64,000 nucleotides of DNA from Taxillus chinensis (lineage: Eukaryota; Streptophyta; Magnoliopsida; Santalales; Loranthaceae): NCBI GenBank assembly GCA_023512835.1, contig CM042087.1:11383715-11447714 (forward strand). The letters run 5' to 3'. The translations under genes and the position numbers were made by a program. A model generated the notes under the pieces. That model was not told where the DNA came from and made no database searches. It was given only the letters and a program-made list of their open reading frames with translations. Shown here one piece after another: positions 1 through 11,155 of the stretch (position 1 is the first letter of the stretch; each line of letters opens with the position of its first letter).

Positions 1-2193
1 GGTGTCTTGTGGCTCACACAACAGCCCTAGACTCCGTTCCTACGACCTGCTTCTAGCCATGTATGGAGTCTTTGAGGGTCTCCCGATGGATTAGGGGACT
101 TTCTTGTTCCATGGCATTATCCCCTTTCCCCAGGCCTTCTACCTTCATTATCTTACGGCTGATGGGAATTTGACAGCCCGCTGGCCCTCTGCTACTATCC
201 ACCTCCTCCCTGCTCTGGAACAACAGGGTAGTTCGGTTGGTGACCCAACCGACAGCTCTTCACCTGAAGTTAGCTCGCCCAACGGTCCTCCCGGATTCGG
301 TTCGTAGCTGCACCCTCCATCTCCCGAGGCTCCTAGCACAACGTTCATGCCGGCCCATCCGAGGTTGCGGGGCCGTCTCGCCCAAGTTTACCTTCGGATG
401 ATTCTCCAAGACCTTCGCTTTGTTGATGTCCCCGCCCCTAATTCTCCCATCGTTGATGTTGCGGCGTGGCCGATGTCCCCATGTCTCCTCCGGAAGCACC
501 ATTGCCCCCGCTTCCTCAACCTCGGGACTACCTCGACCATCTCCCCGCCGACACCTTAATGGACCTATGGTTCCGTTTCGGCCTCGCCGCATAGCCACCA
601 TCCATGACAACAACCTCCTGGGTGTATTACACTCAACACACCAAAACCCCAAAGGAAATGATCATCTGGAATCGGACCACGGCTTCCTTACGCCGGCCAA
701 CATTCTTGACGTCCCTTTTCTTTGTTACCTCCGGACCGGCCCATGATGCACGCGTTCCTTCCCCCACCGAGGTCAGACCCCCTTCTCCTGCTGCCGCCAT
801 CCCCATTGTTGATCTCTCTGGTCAAAGTGGCTCGATGCCCCCAGATGCCTCGATGCTCGGGTGGTCCCTCCGTCGCCGCCGACTAACCCCTCTCTCCATG
901 CTGCCTCCTCTACCCAACGCACTTCGCACCTTTTCATGCGAGGAAGTCCTCCAAAGCCCCGAGTTTGCGCTTGGACGCACCTCATTTGGCACGGTTCACT
1001 CCGACACCGTGATCTCTACAAAGCCGGACCAACATGCCCAAGCCTAGAGCACCCAAATTGCCGCCATCGCCGTCAAGGTTGACGCTCTCGGCGCCCAACT
1101 CCTTTCTGCCCTCACCGACTCTTCCACTTCCATCAAGCAAAAGATGGATTTTGTTGCCCCGTCTGTGCATTCCTTGTCATCCTCATTTGCGGACTTGGGG
1201 TATACGATGGCTCGTCCTCCCCATCGCTCCTCGGCGATCTCGCCAAAATGGGGGGAGAAAGTGTCATGTGATCCTCCTGCCTCATCCTTAAAGCGGCCCG
1301 CATCTACACTGCTTCTAGGAGTACCCATCCCCGAATGCAGCCACTTCTCTCAGCCCAGCTCCTCAAGTGCAGCTCCTCCTTCGACCTCTCCATCCGAGGA
1401 TGTCAACTTCCTCCTATCCTACGTCGATCGTGATCCACATGATGCGGATGGAAGTGTTTTTAATGAAATGGCTAAGTATACCGCATCTACTACCGAGCGA
1501 AGATGTCTATCTCGAGTTATACCCCTTCTCCCGGAAGATATTCGGACTCTACGTTCGAGAAGGGTCTTTTACCACAGATGATATTAACAGCTTCTCTCGG
1601 TCGGTAAAGATAGAGATGAGGCTGTTTTTGTCTCTATACAATGACAAACACTTGTCTGACGTCTTGCCGTGTTGGTATGAGGGCTATCTTCCAGAAGTAG
1701 CCCACATTCAGACCTTCATTGACGAAACTGCTAAGGACAGCAAGCCATGGAAGAATCTTTCCTCCATCCTTATTCCGTACTGGGTCAAGACGCCGCACTT
1801 CATGATGATTGTTTATCTGATTCCGTCAAAGCAGATACTCCTGACAGACTCTCACTAAGTTGTGGATAACAGAGTTAGAAAAGATCAAACTGAAGCCACT
1901 TGCGTCTTCGATTGACTCAAGCAGTAAAGCAATCCGAGCTTTATTAGGAAATGGGCTAAACTCCTTTAGCTCCCACTGAAAAGCTGAAGGTGGCGATCCG
2001 GAACAAGAAGCAAGTGCCCCAACAGCCCAACGGAGAGAGTTGCAGAGCCTTTGTATGTTACTTCATCAAATCTTTCATAAGGGTGGATGAAGAATGGAAC
2101 AACATCTGCGATTACACCTTGGAACAGACAATGGAGCTTCGAGAGAAGGCAGCAATAATGATCTTCAAGTATAGTAAGCCTTATGTACCTTAA
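1..2193 (+). pseudogene. 3' (env-position) ORF with ULP1-like protease domain, S1 copy
   Basis: This is a broken reading frame between the unseen pol and the LTR. The first ~300 bases encode a hydrophobic alpha-helical segment (LLLAMYGVFEGLP...), followed by a Pro/Ser-rich linker. The C-terminal part (about 1390-2193) looks like a ULP1/C48 cysteine peptidase: a His block (PHFMMIVY near 1795), an Asp block ending LLTDSH near 1850, and a Gln/Cys block QQPNGESC near 2010-2050. The Cys is kept, but the Gly usually next to it is Arg. Several frameshifts and stops break it, including TAA at about 1856, just after the Asp block, where S2 reads CAG. Known C48 proteases cleave SUMO-like proteins; any activity here is inference and this copy cannot be functional. 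Confidence 0.7.
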
Positions 2194-2335
2194 TGTAAAA
2201 CTCATGTATCAAGGCTGAATTGTACTGTTGTTGCTAACTTAATGAAATGTGGAAGTTATCCTTTATTTTTGTATGTTATCTTTTTGCTTCACTTACCATA
2301 TCAGATTATAAAGGGTTTTGGCATATCCATAATTT

Positions 2336-2343
2336 GGAGAGAT
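2336..2343 (+). other. Polypurine tract of S1
   Basis: GGAGAGAT directly abuts the TGTTGG start of the LTR. The S2 copy has GGGGGAGAT at the same place, so this is the plus-strand primer site and marks the following LTR as a 3' LTR. Confidence 0.75.
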
Positions 2344-3754
2344 TGTTGGATCAAGCCCAGAATTTGGATGATGCAGATAAAACCCTATGTAATTTGATTT
2401 GAGACATTGCATGTTTATTCTTAAGTTGTTCTTGAAGATATGATCCTAATCCGGATGTTCACTCGTGAGAGCAAAGTCGAGGACAGGATATATAATCCTA
2501 ATTCGGATAAACGTGAGTGTTGTCAAACACTTGGTAAATAACCAAGTCTATACTTCATACCAAATAAGGATCATTCGTGTGGACTAAACACTTAATGCAA
2601 TGGACTAAAGAATCCGTGTCTAACACCTTAATGGACTAAGTAAAATAGATACGAAATAAGAATCCAAGTTAACATCTAGCATGGAGTAAGAGACAGTTAT
2701 CGCGGAATAAAAAGCTAAGTCTTCCACTCAAGCGGACTAAGGACAAGAAGACATGGTGTAAGGAATCCGAGTCTTCCATACATGCGGAGTCAGGAACAAT
2801 TTGTGCGGAATAAGGACCTAAGTCCTTTATATGCACGGAGTAAGGAAAATAGATGCGGAGTAAGGAATCCGAACCTTTTACTCATACGGAGTAAGGATGT
2901 GTTGATACGGAGTAAGCCATCCGACCTTTGAACTCATGCGGAGTAAGGAACTCATATAGAGTAAGGAAGCACCGATACGAGTAAGCTCTCTTGGATATCT
3001 CATTCATACGGAGTAAGGAAGCGCTAACACGGAATAAGGATTCCAATATCAAACCGACACGGAGTAAGCAACTACCGACATGGAGTAAGGATCCGAGCTT
3101 AATTAACATGGAGTAAGGAACTTTACGACGGATTAAGAAGACACTGCTTCAACTTATCATCTTTGTATTCTAAATAGTCGGCTCATTGCGTCCCAATGTA
3201 AGACAAACTCGTTGAAAACCTAAAGCATCTTACACGTGGATCTCACGGATATGTGGACATAACTTTAATTGCACTTGGAAACTCACAACAACACTTGCTC
3301 GGAAGAACAAGATCTTGAGCTCCACATCCGCAACAATCAAGGCAGAGAGTTTTCCGAGGAATAGTCAATGCCGCATGTTGCTCGGAAGAACAAGTTCCAA
3401 AGATGTTTTTGTTGGATGGCTATATATATTAACATTTGTATATTTTTGTGAGAGAGAGCACACGCGTACATGTACAAGAGATTATAGAGTTAATTGGCTA
3501 GTGTGTGAGTAATCGTAAATAGAGTGTAAGAGATTTATTCAGGTAGATTGAAAAGCTTTACAAGCTTTAATCGCTTCTATTTTTTTTGTAATTATCTCTT
3601 GATAATAAAACAAAATACTTTCACTATCCTGGTTATCTTTCGCATTGATTATATCTCTTAACCAAATAAGTGTTGTGCCAGAGACGAGCGAAGAGTTTAC
3701 GCTTAGAGCCTATTCACCCCCCCCCCCCCCCCGTTACGCTCCCAGGGACCAACA
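2344..3754 (+). repeat. 3' LTR of S1 (SIRE family)
   Basis: It begins TGTTGGATCAAG and ends GGGACCAACA, giving TGTTGG/CCAACA terminal inverted repeats. Length is 1411 bp, against 1351 and 1421 bp for the complete LTRs at 17090 and 43012. A 16-base C run at 3717-3732 lies near the 3' end. The middle holds the CGGAGTAAGGA motif array listed separately. Confidence 0.92.
2480..3140 (+). repeat. CGGAGTAAGGA-type motif array inside SIRE LTR
   Basis: Roughly 20 degenerate copies of a 10-11 bp core (CGGAGTAAGGA, with variants CGGAATAAGG and CGGACTAAG) are spaced about 15-45 bp apart. Equivalent arrays sit in the other SIRE LTRs at 13490-13784, 17330-17840, 43230-43800 and, reversed, 60360-60870. Spacers are only loosely similar, so this is a motif array rather than a simple tandem repeat. 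Its function is unknown. Confidence 0.85.
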
Positions 3755-3889
3755 CCTATGCATACCCGACCCATCTCTTGTTGTTCTTCACGGTTGGTTT
3801 TCAACATCTCTATGGTGTCTTCCTTCCCCCTGATGGAATTGGCCATATCAAAATACATGCATATCCGAATAAAACGTGAATTGTGTGAT
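3755..3889. other. Short unassigned stretch
   Basis: About 135 bp between the S1 LTR and repeat R1. The minus strand could encode a short hydrophilic, helical peptide (ANSIRGKEDTIEML...), possibly a scrap of a gypsy coiled-coil region. Too short to assign. Confidence 0.3.
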
Positions 3890-4812
3890 GGTGACATACA
3901 ATAAAAAACGAAGCCATCCTCTTTCTTTTTCCTTCTTTTTTTTTGTTTTTTTTTTCATTTTCATTCCTCTTTTTGCTCTCTTTTTTTCCTTACTATTTCT
4001 TTACATATTACAACATACAACATCTACAAAATACAAGGAAAATACAACACATACCAACAACATAAAAAAAATAAAATACAGTAAAATACAACATATACCC
4101 AACAACATAAAAAAAAACACTGCGTATGACATCAAATATGAATATACATAAGCTAAAAAAGAAAGAAGTAAATACAAAACCGACTTTGGGCTTCAACACT
4201 GGACTTTCGTTTGAATCCTTGTCTGCACCGACAGTCGTCCGCTTGAATTACCAAATCACCAAGTCCCAGTAGCGCAAATGGCAAAAATCAGTTGGGATTT
4301 TGAGAGGGAAAGAACCCGTAAGAGTGAAAGAGAGAGTTTGTGGGACTTTTGTCTGTTTTGAGAAAAGAGACTCGTAAGGGAGAAAAGTGTGTATCGAATA
4401 AGAAGCTTTTTGTTTGTTTTTCTTTTGCTGGGAAAAGAATAGAGCTGGAATGAGATATTCGAGCAAGAAGAATTGGAAAGAGGGGGTGAAGAAGAGAGAC
4501 TGGGTTTTCCTGGGTTTACACACTGTTTTTTTGTTTGTTTGTTTTTTTGGAAGAGAAGGAGCTTGGGCGTAATCTCTTTTTTTCTCTTAGAAAGCTTTTG
4601 GTCGTCTGAACTCGGGTGTTCTCTCGAGCGAAAATCTGGAAGCAGAAATTTTTGGTTGAACTCTGGGGTGTTCTTTGATTTTTTTTTTTTTGCAGAAGTT
4701 TCCTTCTTTTTTTTTTTGGATAAGGGGGCTGGGTATGAAAAAATGGCAAAAGGGTTTTTCGTCCGAGATGAGGGGTCTCTCTGTGTTTCGCGTGGACGGA
4801 GCCGAATTTAAA
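3890..4812. repeat. Dispersed repeat R, copy 1
   Basis: It shares order and sequence with 61138-61830: a GTGTGATNGTGACAT start, a T-rich tract, an ATTACAACATACAACAT block, a GACTTTGGGCTT block, and a G/A- and T-rich stretch ending near CTTGGGCGT. No coding frame is convincing. The class is unknown; it could be an LTR or the untranslated part of a retroelement. Confidence 0.6.
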
Positions 4813-5082
4813 GGGCTGGCAGAATTTTGGCTGGACTGTCATTAATTGCTGCATTTAATGCTCTATTATGAATGCCAGCATTTTCAATTGCAGGTTCTGT
4901 GCGTTGTCGGATGGTTTGGCGACCTGCAGCTCGTGAGTTGTCCTTTTTAATTTTTATTTTAGCACATGTGACCGACAGGCGTTGAAAAACAATTCTATCG
5001 GATGGCAAGCGCATGAAAAGCAGGTCTCGTGACTGCATAGGAAATAGTTGGCGGAAATGCAGCCAAACAACGAAGGTCAAAG
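4813..5082. other. No gene seen
   Basis: This short stretch has no coding frame, RNA gene or terminal repeat that I can recognise. It joins repeat R1 to the minisatellite. Confidence 0.4.
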
Positions 5083-5400
5083 GTCAATAGGGCCAAAGTG
5101 TCGGCAGGTTGAAGGTCAACGGTTAACGGGTCGAAGTGTCGGCAAGGTTGAGGGTCGGTGGGTTGAAGGTCAACGGTCAATGGGTCGAAGGTCAAGAGTT
5201 GAAGGGTTGAAGGCCAAGGGTCGAAGATCCGTGGGTCGTAGGTTCGTAGGTCGTGGGTCGTAGGTTCGTAGGTCGTGGGTCGAAGCTCGTAGGTCGTGGG
5301 TCATAGGTTCGTAGGTCATGGGTCGAAGCTCGTAGGTCGTGGGTCAATGGTCAATGGGTTGAAGTGTCGGCAGGTCGGAGTGTCGGCAGGCTTACAGGCT
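5083..5400 (+). repeat. 21-22 bp minisatellite (GTGGGTCGTAGGTTCGTAGGTC)
   Basis: From about 5232 to 5350 there are five units alternating between a 22 bp form with GTAGGTTCGTAGGTC and a 21 bp form with GAAGCTCGTAGGTC. Before it (5083-5230) lie shorter, more degenerate GGTCAA/GGGTCGA units. Open frames across it are products of the repeat. Confidence 0.85.
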
Positions 5401-5879
5401 TTGAGGCTTCGAGTCTTCGAAGCTTCGACCGCCCGACACTTCAAGGCTACAAGTCAAGTTTTTTTACCCCCACCCAAAATGCAAAAATGGACGACCTTTC
5501 GGGGATTGTTTGGGAGGACCCGTATTCGTAAAAATAGACATTTCGGACTATTCCTCACATGCACATTTTCGGGTAGTTTGACCAGGGGCATTGACCGTCT
5601 TTTGGCAAGTTTGACCTTTTTCAATGAAAATTGTTTTGGCCATAACTTCTTCTTTTTTCATCGGAATTGAGCTCAGTCAAGTGTGTTATTCTCCAAATTT
5701 CCTCATCTATCCCCTGGTATTGGTCTTAGGGTACTTCAGGGACTTTTAGAAGTGGTTATCCATTTTGGGCTTCCCGGTTCATGTCAATGCATCCATCTTG
5801 TGCAAATCACAGGGAATATCTAAGGACCTGTTCAATAAGGTATATGGCATGGGTAAAAAGGTATATATATCAAATGGGG
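5401..5879. other. Non-coding, probably retroelement-derived
   Basis: No gene recognised. Phrases such as AGTTTGACC recur here and in the tandem repeat flanking the Athila element, suggesting repeat-derived DNA. It could be the untranslated 3' part of the minus-strand Tat-like element to its right, but no LTR boundary is visible. Confidence 0.35.
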
Positions 5880-6260
5880 TTAGTATGTCCAACCCGGACA
5901 AAATGGGGTCCAACAACCGGCACTCTTGAAAATAATCCCGAGAGGTTGAAATGTCATTCTCTGCTTTTGGAGAGACCTCCTCTCTAGTTTGGCCAAGCGG
6001 GACTCCTTCTTTCTCGCTACTCCCCTTGATCTGTCAGCTTTGGTAGGTTTATAGCCCAATCCATACCTTTCCCTAGTACTTTGTAGGACTATTGGTTCCT
6101 TGATCCCTTGCGCCCATGCACCAAGGCCTTCACCTTCTTTATGCCCCAGTTTGAGCATGACTGTGGCAACGATCTTTGTAGCCTTTGGGTACAAGGCTCC
6201 CATGTCCAGTGACTTCACCATGTTTTGGACATGTTGTACTAACCACTTCGAATGAGCGGT
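5880..6260 (-). pseudogene. G-patch region of Tat-like polyprotein
   Basis: The minus strand reads MLKLGHKEGEGLG, then QGI, P and GLGYKP. This is the glycine-spaced G-patch signature that Tat/Ogre elements carry after the protease. In known proteins G-patches bind RNA or RNA helicases; in these elements the role is not settled. The frame runs about 110 residues and then loses similarity. It overlaps the end of the protease segment in another frame, showing a frameshift. Confidence 0.7.
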
Positions 6261-6283
6261 AAGAACATTCTAGGTTGTCCTTG

Positions 6284-6900
6284 CTATTTTCGATGTAAGG
6301 AACATACATAGGTTTGGTAACCAGAATCTTTGCTTCTCCATACATGCGAGATAAGTTGGCCATTTACTACAAACTTGACCTTCTGATGTAGTGTTGATGG
6401 GACTACCCCTGCCGAGTGAATCCACGGTCTTCGAAGCAGGCTACTGTAGTATCGAGCGATGTCCATTACATGGAATTCAACCATAAACCCACTTGGACCA
6501 ATTTGCAAAGGGATGTCTAGCGTACCAACTACTTCTCGCTTTTCATTATCGAAAGCTCTTACTACCATGTTAGTAGAACGAACATGAGATGAAGCTACTA
6601 GTAGCTGCCTTAGGATCTAGATTGGCATGATGTTGAGGGAAGACCCATTATTGATCAACACATGGGAGATAATGTGGTCCTTACATTTAACAGATATATA
6701 CAAGGCGTTGACGTGTCCGCTACCTTTCGAAGGTTGCTCATCCTCGCCAAAACTAAGAAAATTATCCACCACAATATTGTTGATGAGGTTATTCAGATTT
6801 GCCAAGGATATAGATGAGGGGACGTAAGCCTTACTTAAAACCTTCATGAGGGCTTCTCTATGTGGAGCTGAATCCATGAGTAAGGATAGCAAGGAGATAC
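6284..6900 (-). pseudogene. Retropepsin-like aspartic protease, Tat-like element
   Basis: Two minus-strand frames (6617-6892 and 6284-6568) together cover the protease. The first has the flap-proximal active-site region, but it reads INNGSSLN where the family has a D at the second position of the D-x-G-S type motif, so the catalytic Asp looks replaced by Asn. The second has the typical VVRAFD, IQIGP, FHVMDI and LLRRPWIH blocks. In an active element this enzyme would cut the Gag-Pol polyprotein. The frameshift and lost Asp make it dead. Confidence 0.78.
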
Positions 6901-7900
6901 GAGCAGTTGTTGATTGAGTTGATCCACAATGTTATACTCACTTTGCTTGATTAGTTTAAGGAATTCTACGGTGTCCCCATCAGTGATAGGAGCGTTCTTG
7001 CTCATTGGTGTGGATATAAGGAGTAAATCACGTTATACTCTTTTGTCTTTGCCAACCTTAGTGACCTCTTCCGATCCATAGGCGTGGCCACTTCTTGTCT
7101 TCTTTCTAGTCATAGGGTCCCCTTTAATAACTGATTCGCAGTGGTATTTCCAAGGTACTGCTTTATTGTGTTTGTAAGGGAATATAGAGGGGGTTTGGAT
7201 AACAAGGGATTGGACCCCTTGTGTCAATGTGGTCATCTTTGGTTTTTCCAAATACTCGATGATCAAAGACTTCGGCAGCCCTGATATCCTTGTATGATCC
7301 AACGAGGCCATATAATCCTTCTAGTCTTTTGAGTTGTTTGTGACTTCTAGTTTGTATGAGTCGATGAGTGCTAGTACTACTTCCTAGAATTCAATGCATT
7401 CCTCAATACCATGTCCGTAGGATGATCCATGGTAGACACAACATTTCTCCCAGTCCGTGCCCCTCGTTGTGTCGGTCACCTCTTTGGTCACCAAGAACAC
7501 GTTCTTATGCAGGATTAAGAACACCTAGTTCTTGTCCATCTTGATCATGGAAGCCTTTCTTGGAGAACTTCTGTGCTCAGTCATTATATTTGCAACGTTG
7601 CCCGAATGCTCCGGCAAGGGCTTGGTACCCACATTGGGAGTGACGATAGTCTTGGAGAAATCTAGCCATCTGACATCTCTTAAGTGTTGGATTTTCTTTT
7701 TGAAAGTGAAGCAATTTTCCATGTCATGTCCGCCTACGCCCCCATAGTATTCACAATGGGCATAAGCTTTGTACCAATTAGGATATGGAGGTTTCCGCTC
7801 ATTTAGGGGTATCGGGCTAACGAGTCTTGCCGCCAACAATTGGGGGTATGCTTCTATGAATGTGATGGGAATTAGATCAAATTTTTGTTGCCCACTCTTT
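6901..7900 (-). pseudogene. Gag C-terminal zinc-knuckle and linker region, Tat-like element
   Basis: Minus-strand pieces at 7525-7839 and 7033-7311 match the Tat linker: a Pro-rich start, a knuckle-like block C-E-Y-Y...GGHDMENC, then a block with PFPYKHNKAVPWKY spelled as IFPYKHNKAVPWKY. A second knuckle-like block (CCVYHG...GIEEC) lies near 7390-7450. The first knuckle has Tyr where a His or Cys ligand is usual. Several stops separate the pieces. Knuckles of this kind bind genomic RNA in Gag. Confidence 0.65.
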
Positions 7901-8219
7901 TCAAAATTCTAATTCGTCGGGGCTATTTTGGCCGCTTAGGTTCTGACTTGTGTTGGTTGAGGTTAGTTCGGATGAGGCATGCAAAAATTTCCTCCTTGCG
8001 GATGATCATGTGGTACTTGAGAAGGTGGCACCGATGCTTGCATAAGATGCCATGGGTTGTCCTCTATAATATCCAGGGCATGATAAATTGTCCCAATGGT
8101 GGTCCAGAGAAGGTGAGTTTAGGTGGGGGTTGCCATACTGCTTGTGTTTCTTCTTCCTTCTTTCGATGGGATGGTGCGAGCTTTATAATAGTTTCAGCTT
8201 TGTTCCCGTAAAGCCTGCC

Positions 8220-9075
8220 TTCTTTGATACCACCTTCGATTCTTTTTCTCAAGGTGACTAAGTTGGCGAAACTACTTGAGACATTTCCAATCGTTTCTTG
8301 TAGTAAATGCCCCTTAGATTGCTGATGAAATGGGTAGTGAGTTCCCGCTCAGTTAATGGGGCCTAAACGTCCATAGCCGCTTCTCTCCATCTTCGGGCAT
8401 AAGTCTTGAAACTTTCGTTGTTGTCTCTCTTGAATGATTGCAATGCCAATTTGTCCAGCACAAACTTCGTGGCTTGCTTATATTATGCTAAGAAGGCTGT
8501 GACCAAGTTGTTCCAAGTGTGACTACGACTACCTTCTAACTGAATATACCACCGTAATGGCCCAACACTTAAGCTATCTTGGAAGCAATGTATTAGTAGT
8601 TTGTCATTATTGGTATGTGTGGCCAACTTGCGGCAATACATTGTCAGATGGATCTTTGGGCACTGAGTACCATTGAACTTTTCAAAGTCCGGCATTTTAA
8701 ATTTTGGGGGTAGCACGACCCCTGGCACAAAGCATAAATCATAGGCATTAGTTGCCCCATAACTTTTTGCTCCTTTGATGGCTTTTAGTCTTGCCTCCAT
8801 TTGCCTCCAGTTTGGTATTTGGTCGGCCTCGTTGGGAGTAGGTAAATCCCTTGCTCCCATGGGATTCTCGGGGAGTGGCATCCCGGCATTTGGTGGTGTT
8901 GTTGGAATTAGATGGGAACTACCTGGAGTCATATTGGGTTGTACATAGGTTTGGGAATCTACTTGGACCGGTATAAACCATGGTTGTGGATCTTGTGCTT
9001 GCCCTTGGTTTGCCACACCTTCAGCTGGTGTTGGCTCCCTTGTGCTTGTCACCTTAGTTAATAGGTCCATCATGG
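8220..9075 (-). pseudogene. Gag of Tat-like element
   Basis: A 196-residue frame (8483-9073) continues in the same frame after one stop (TAA near 8480) to about 8230. It has the family blocks YDLCFVPGVVLPPKFKMPDF, HLTMYCRKLA, LLIHCFQDSL and, after the stop, ESFKTYARRWREAA. This is the structural capsid protein that packages the RNA. The Pro/Gln-rich N-terminus is typical. Apart from the stops it is one of the better preserved parts of this element. Confidence 0.82.
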
Positions 9076-9439
9076 CTTTTAGCTGAACTCCTATCTCTTA
9101 CTGAGCTTGTTCGAGTCCTGAGAGTCAGTCCTTCTTGTGGTCATCCATACCCTATTCTGACATAGGTTCCGACAGCTGATTACAGGCTTACCTCAGGTTG
9201 TAAGAGTGCCCAATCTTGTTGGATCTGGAAGTATTGATCTCTTGAGTTTCCATTTTTCTGAATTTTTAGTTTTTATTATGAATGCATGAAATGAAATTTA
9301 TGTAATGAATGACTATTAATAATGAAAAACAATTTATTGATTGGTAAAACAAAGTACATTATTTGTGAAAAGAAAACTAGGGGACAACGAGGAAAGTCTT
9401 AATGCATATCTTTGCAACATGATTTGGAGCAAGCCTTGA

Positions 9440-9841
9440 TCATTTTAAATTGCCCGTAAACATCTTCTTCGGACTACTCCTCCAATTGGTGGATTCTCTT
9501 GCCCATCCTCTGGATAATCTCCTCTTGCTCTTGAATTTTTTGCTATTTAGTTTTGAGGTCCGCATCCTTTTGAAGAAGTACCTTCCTCGGATCTCCTTGG
9601 GCTTCAGCATATGCTATGTGTTGCTGCCGCCATGGAGGAAATGATTAATGGACTTCCGAATGGTAGGTGCTTCCATTGATTTTCATGGGTTTTTGCAATG
9701 CTAGATACCCCTTGAAAGCCTGGTTTCAAGCCTCGACATTAGTATATGCGAAGTCAAAAGTTTCTATTTCATGCAATCTGGAATAATCTGTTGACCCCCT
9801 GGAGCTGTCTTCCTACTTCGAGAGGGGCATAAGCTCTAGCT
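9440..9841 (-). pseudogene. Coiled-coil ORF upstream of Tat-like gag
   Basis: On the minus strand, blocks such as PPWRQQHIAYAEAQGDPRK, KIQEQEEIIQRMG and KRIHQLEE lie 5' of gag. They are rich in heptad-like Glu/Gln/Lys/Leu. Tat/Ogre elements are known for an extra ORF before gag, and this fits that position. It is broken by stops and cut at the Tekay junction. The assignment rests on position and composition only. Confidence 0.5.
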
Positions 9842-9915
9842 CCCCAAAGGACCTTGTTCGAATTATGGGTATTTTGTCCTGTGTGGAAGCGGAAAGGTTA
9901 ACATATGGTTTATTT

Positions 9916-10034
9916 ATCAAAACTACGTCATTTTGATAAAGGTGTCTATATAAGGAGGTTGAGGTCTCTTGTTCTTAGGTTTAGGGTTCTTCTTTTATTA
10001 GCCATCGGGAGAGAGAGAGAGAGAGAGAGAGAGA
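9916..10034 (+). promoter_or_regulatory. Tekay LTR core promoter: palindrome, TATA box, GA tract
   Basis: In order: an imperfect palindrome with arms ATCAAAAC and ATTTTGAT around an ACGT core (9916-9937), a TATA box TCTATATAAGG (9946-9956), and (GA)n at 10009-10034. The LTRs at 51321-51511, 57847-58045 and 59491-59669 show the same order on the minus strand. Transcription start probably lies between TATA and the GA tract. Confidence 0.65.
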
Positions 10035-10122
10035 ACTCTCCTAATCGTTCTTCGTCTTGTGGTGATTCACGTGGGTGGACGGCGCCTAGCGTGGGAGCAA
10101 GAGCGAGGAGGATCCTTCTAAG

Positions 10123-10811
10123 GTAGGGTTTGTTTTTTCTTTTACCCATTCCAGGGTTAGGCCTTGTGGTATACTTTAGTGGATTTATGTTTATATATAT
10201 AAGTAAATTCATATAGGTGTGATCTCCTATATGAATGTTGGCCTTCAATGGAAAATTATGTTTGGATATGTCGTTTGAGTTTCGGGTCCTGGGGATTTCG
10301 GATCCATTCTCGTGGCAGTGGACCTTAGGGGCCTTTGGGGTGTGCGTTGTCGTTTCATGGTTGAGTTCGTTCGAATTAGTCCTGCGGTAGGGCCGTGAGG
10401 GGAAACCTTGGGGTTTTCTAGGGGAGTTATGCTTGAGGATATAATATGTAGATATGATAATTATATTTCGCGTGATGGTTGGTGAATACTTGTGTTATAC
10501 TTGATGTGTTGTGATTGCGTGTTATTGTGTTGTGATTGTAAGTGTGCGTGCCTGTGTAGCTGTGAATGTGGAGCCTGTGTGGCTGTGGATGTGGAGCTTG
10601 TGTGGTCGTGGCCGTAGTTGTACCTGCCCTTGTGGCTTGTTTGTGTTGACATATTTTTAAATGTTGATTATACCTGTTTACATATTATTGCCACGACAAT
10701 CGCACTTGTGCACGTCCTCATGTAGATGCTAGGAGCATGGGATGGGTTGGGGAGACATGATCGTCTTGGTGTGGTTGCTCACCCCTCCTGCTATGATGTG
10801 TTTTCTTTCAG
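10123..10811 (+). other. Candidate leader intron in Tekay LTR, copy A
   Basis: A 5' splice-like site AAG/GTAGGG and a 3' splice-like site TTTCTTTCAG/GA bound the part of the LTR that holds a (TGTGTGGCTGTGGA)-like array. Both sites recur in every other Tekay-type LTR in the window despite length differences between them. Splicing itself is inferred. Confidence 0.45.
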
Positions 10812-11144
10812 GAACCTACAGGCGTTAGGTGGAATCCCAAGGTGGAAGACCGTATTTGTTGTTTAATTGTTTTTTCAATTATGTTATTTTGGGGAAAATG
10901 ATGTAACCCTAGTGGGGAAAGATTGTAAAAGGGATTTGATCGTAATAAAGGTATGTTGTTTGGTTCGTAAACGTTTATTGTGGTTTGAATTTAATAACAA
11001 TATGATTTTGTTTTTGTGAATCTCTATTGTGGAAGTTTGTGATGTCTTGTGTGGAGTTATATTATCCTAACCCCTTATCCACCGCGTGGGTAAAGGGGAA
11101 TCATGAACCAGTTTCCTTGGGTTGGAAGTCCGGGGCGTGACAAA

Positions 11145-11155
11145 TGGTATCGAGC
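11145..11155 (+). other. Primer binding site, Tekay copy A
   Basis: TGGTATCGAGC follows the LTR end by two bases. It is one base off TGGTATCAGAGC-type sites, which pair with the 3' end of initiator tRNA-Met. Confidence 0.8.

Larger units (their letters stand above)
1..3754 (+). mobile_element. SIRE-type Ty1/copia element S1, 3' portion
   Basis: The window opens inside an element whose visible part is, in order, a decayed 3' ORF, a polypurine tract and a full 3' LTR. The same order with clear nucleotide similarity recurs at 14800-18440 (S2), where a SIRE-type copia reverse transcriptase precedes it. That links this 3' end to the SIRE lineage even though no pol is visible here. No target duplication can be tested because the 5' end lies outside the window. 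Confidence 0.85.
5880..9841 (-). mobile_element. Tat/Ogre-like Ty3/gypsy remnant (gag-protease)
   Basis: Read on the minus strand the order is a coiled-coil upstream ORF, gag, zinc knuckles, a linker, an aspartic protease, then a G-patch motif. This is the layout of the Tat/Ogre branch of Ty3/gypsy. Reverse transcriptase, RNase H and integrase are missing, and no LTR is identifiable. The right side ends abruptly at Tekay LTR sequence near 9842. All frames carry stops or shifts. Confidence 0.8.
9842..11142 (+). repeat. Tekay LTR, copy A (5' truncated)
   Basis: Similarity to the copy B LTR starts at CCCCAAAGGACC, about 350 bp inside it, so the U3 enhancer part is missing. The end GGGGCGTGACA is complete and followed by a tRNA primer site. 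It keeps a TATA box, a GA tract and a candidate intron (5' site AAG/GTAGGG at 10123, 3' site TTTCTTTCAG ending 10811). Confidence 0.88.

Noticed and set aside
2480..3140. CGGAGTAAGGA array as a CRISPR array
   Set aside because: The core is short and degenerate, spacers vary from about 15 to 45 bp and are similar among copies, it lies inside LTRs, and the DNA is plant nuclear.
4473..4854. Phe-rich ORF and its antisense partner
   Set aside because: They result from long T runs in repeat R1; composition only.
5048..5263. Arg/Gly-rich ORF
   Set aside because: It is the GGTCGTGGGTCG repeat translated. No independent evidence for coding.
10461..10652. His/Thr/Ser-rich minus-strand ORF
   Set aside because: It covers the GTGTGGCTGTGGA array of the Tekay LTR; similar frames occur at 39597-39860 and 58657-58873.
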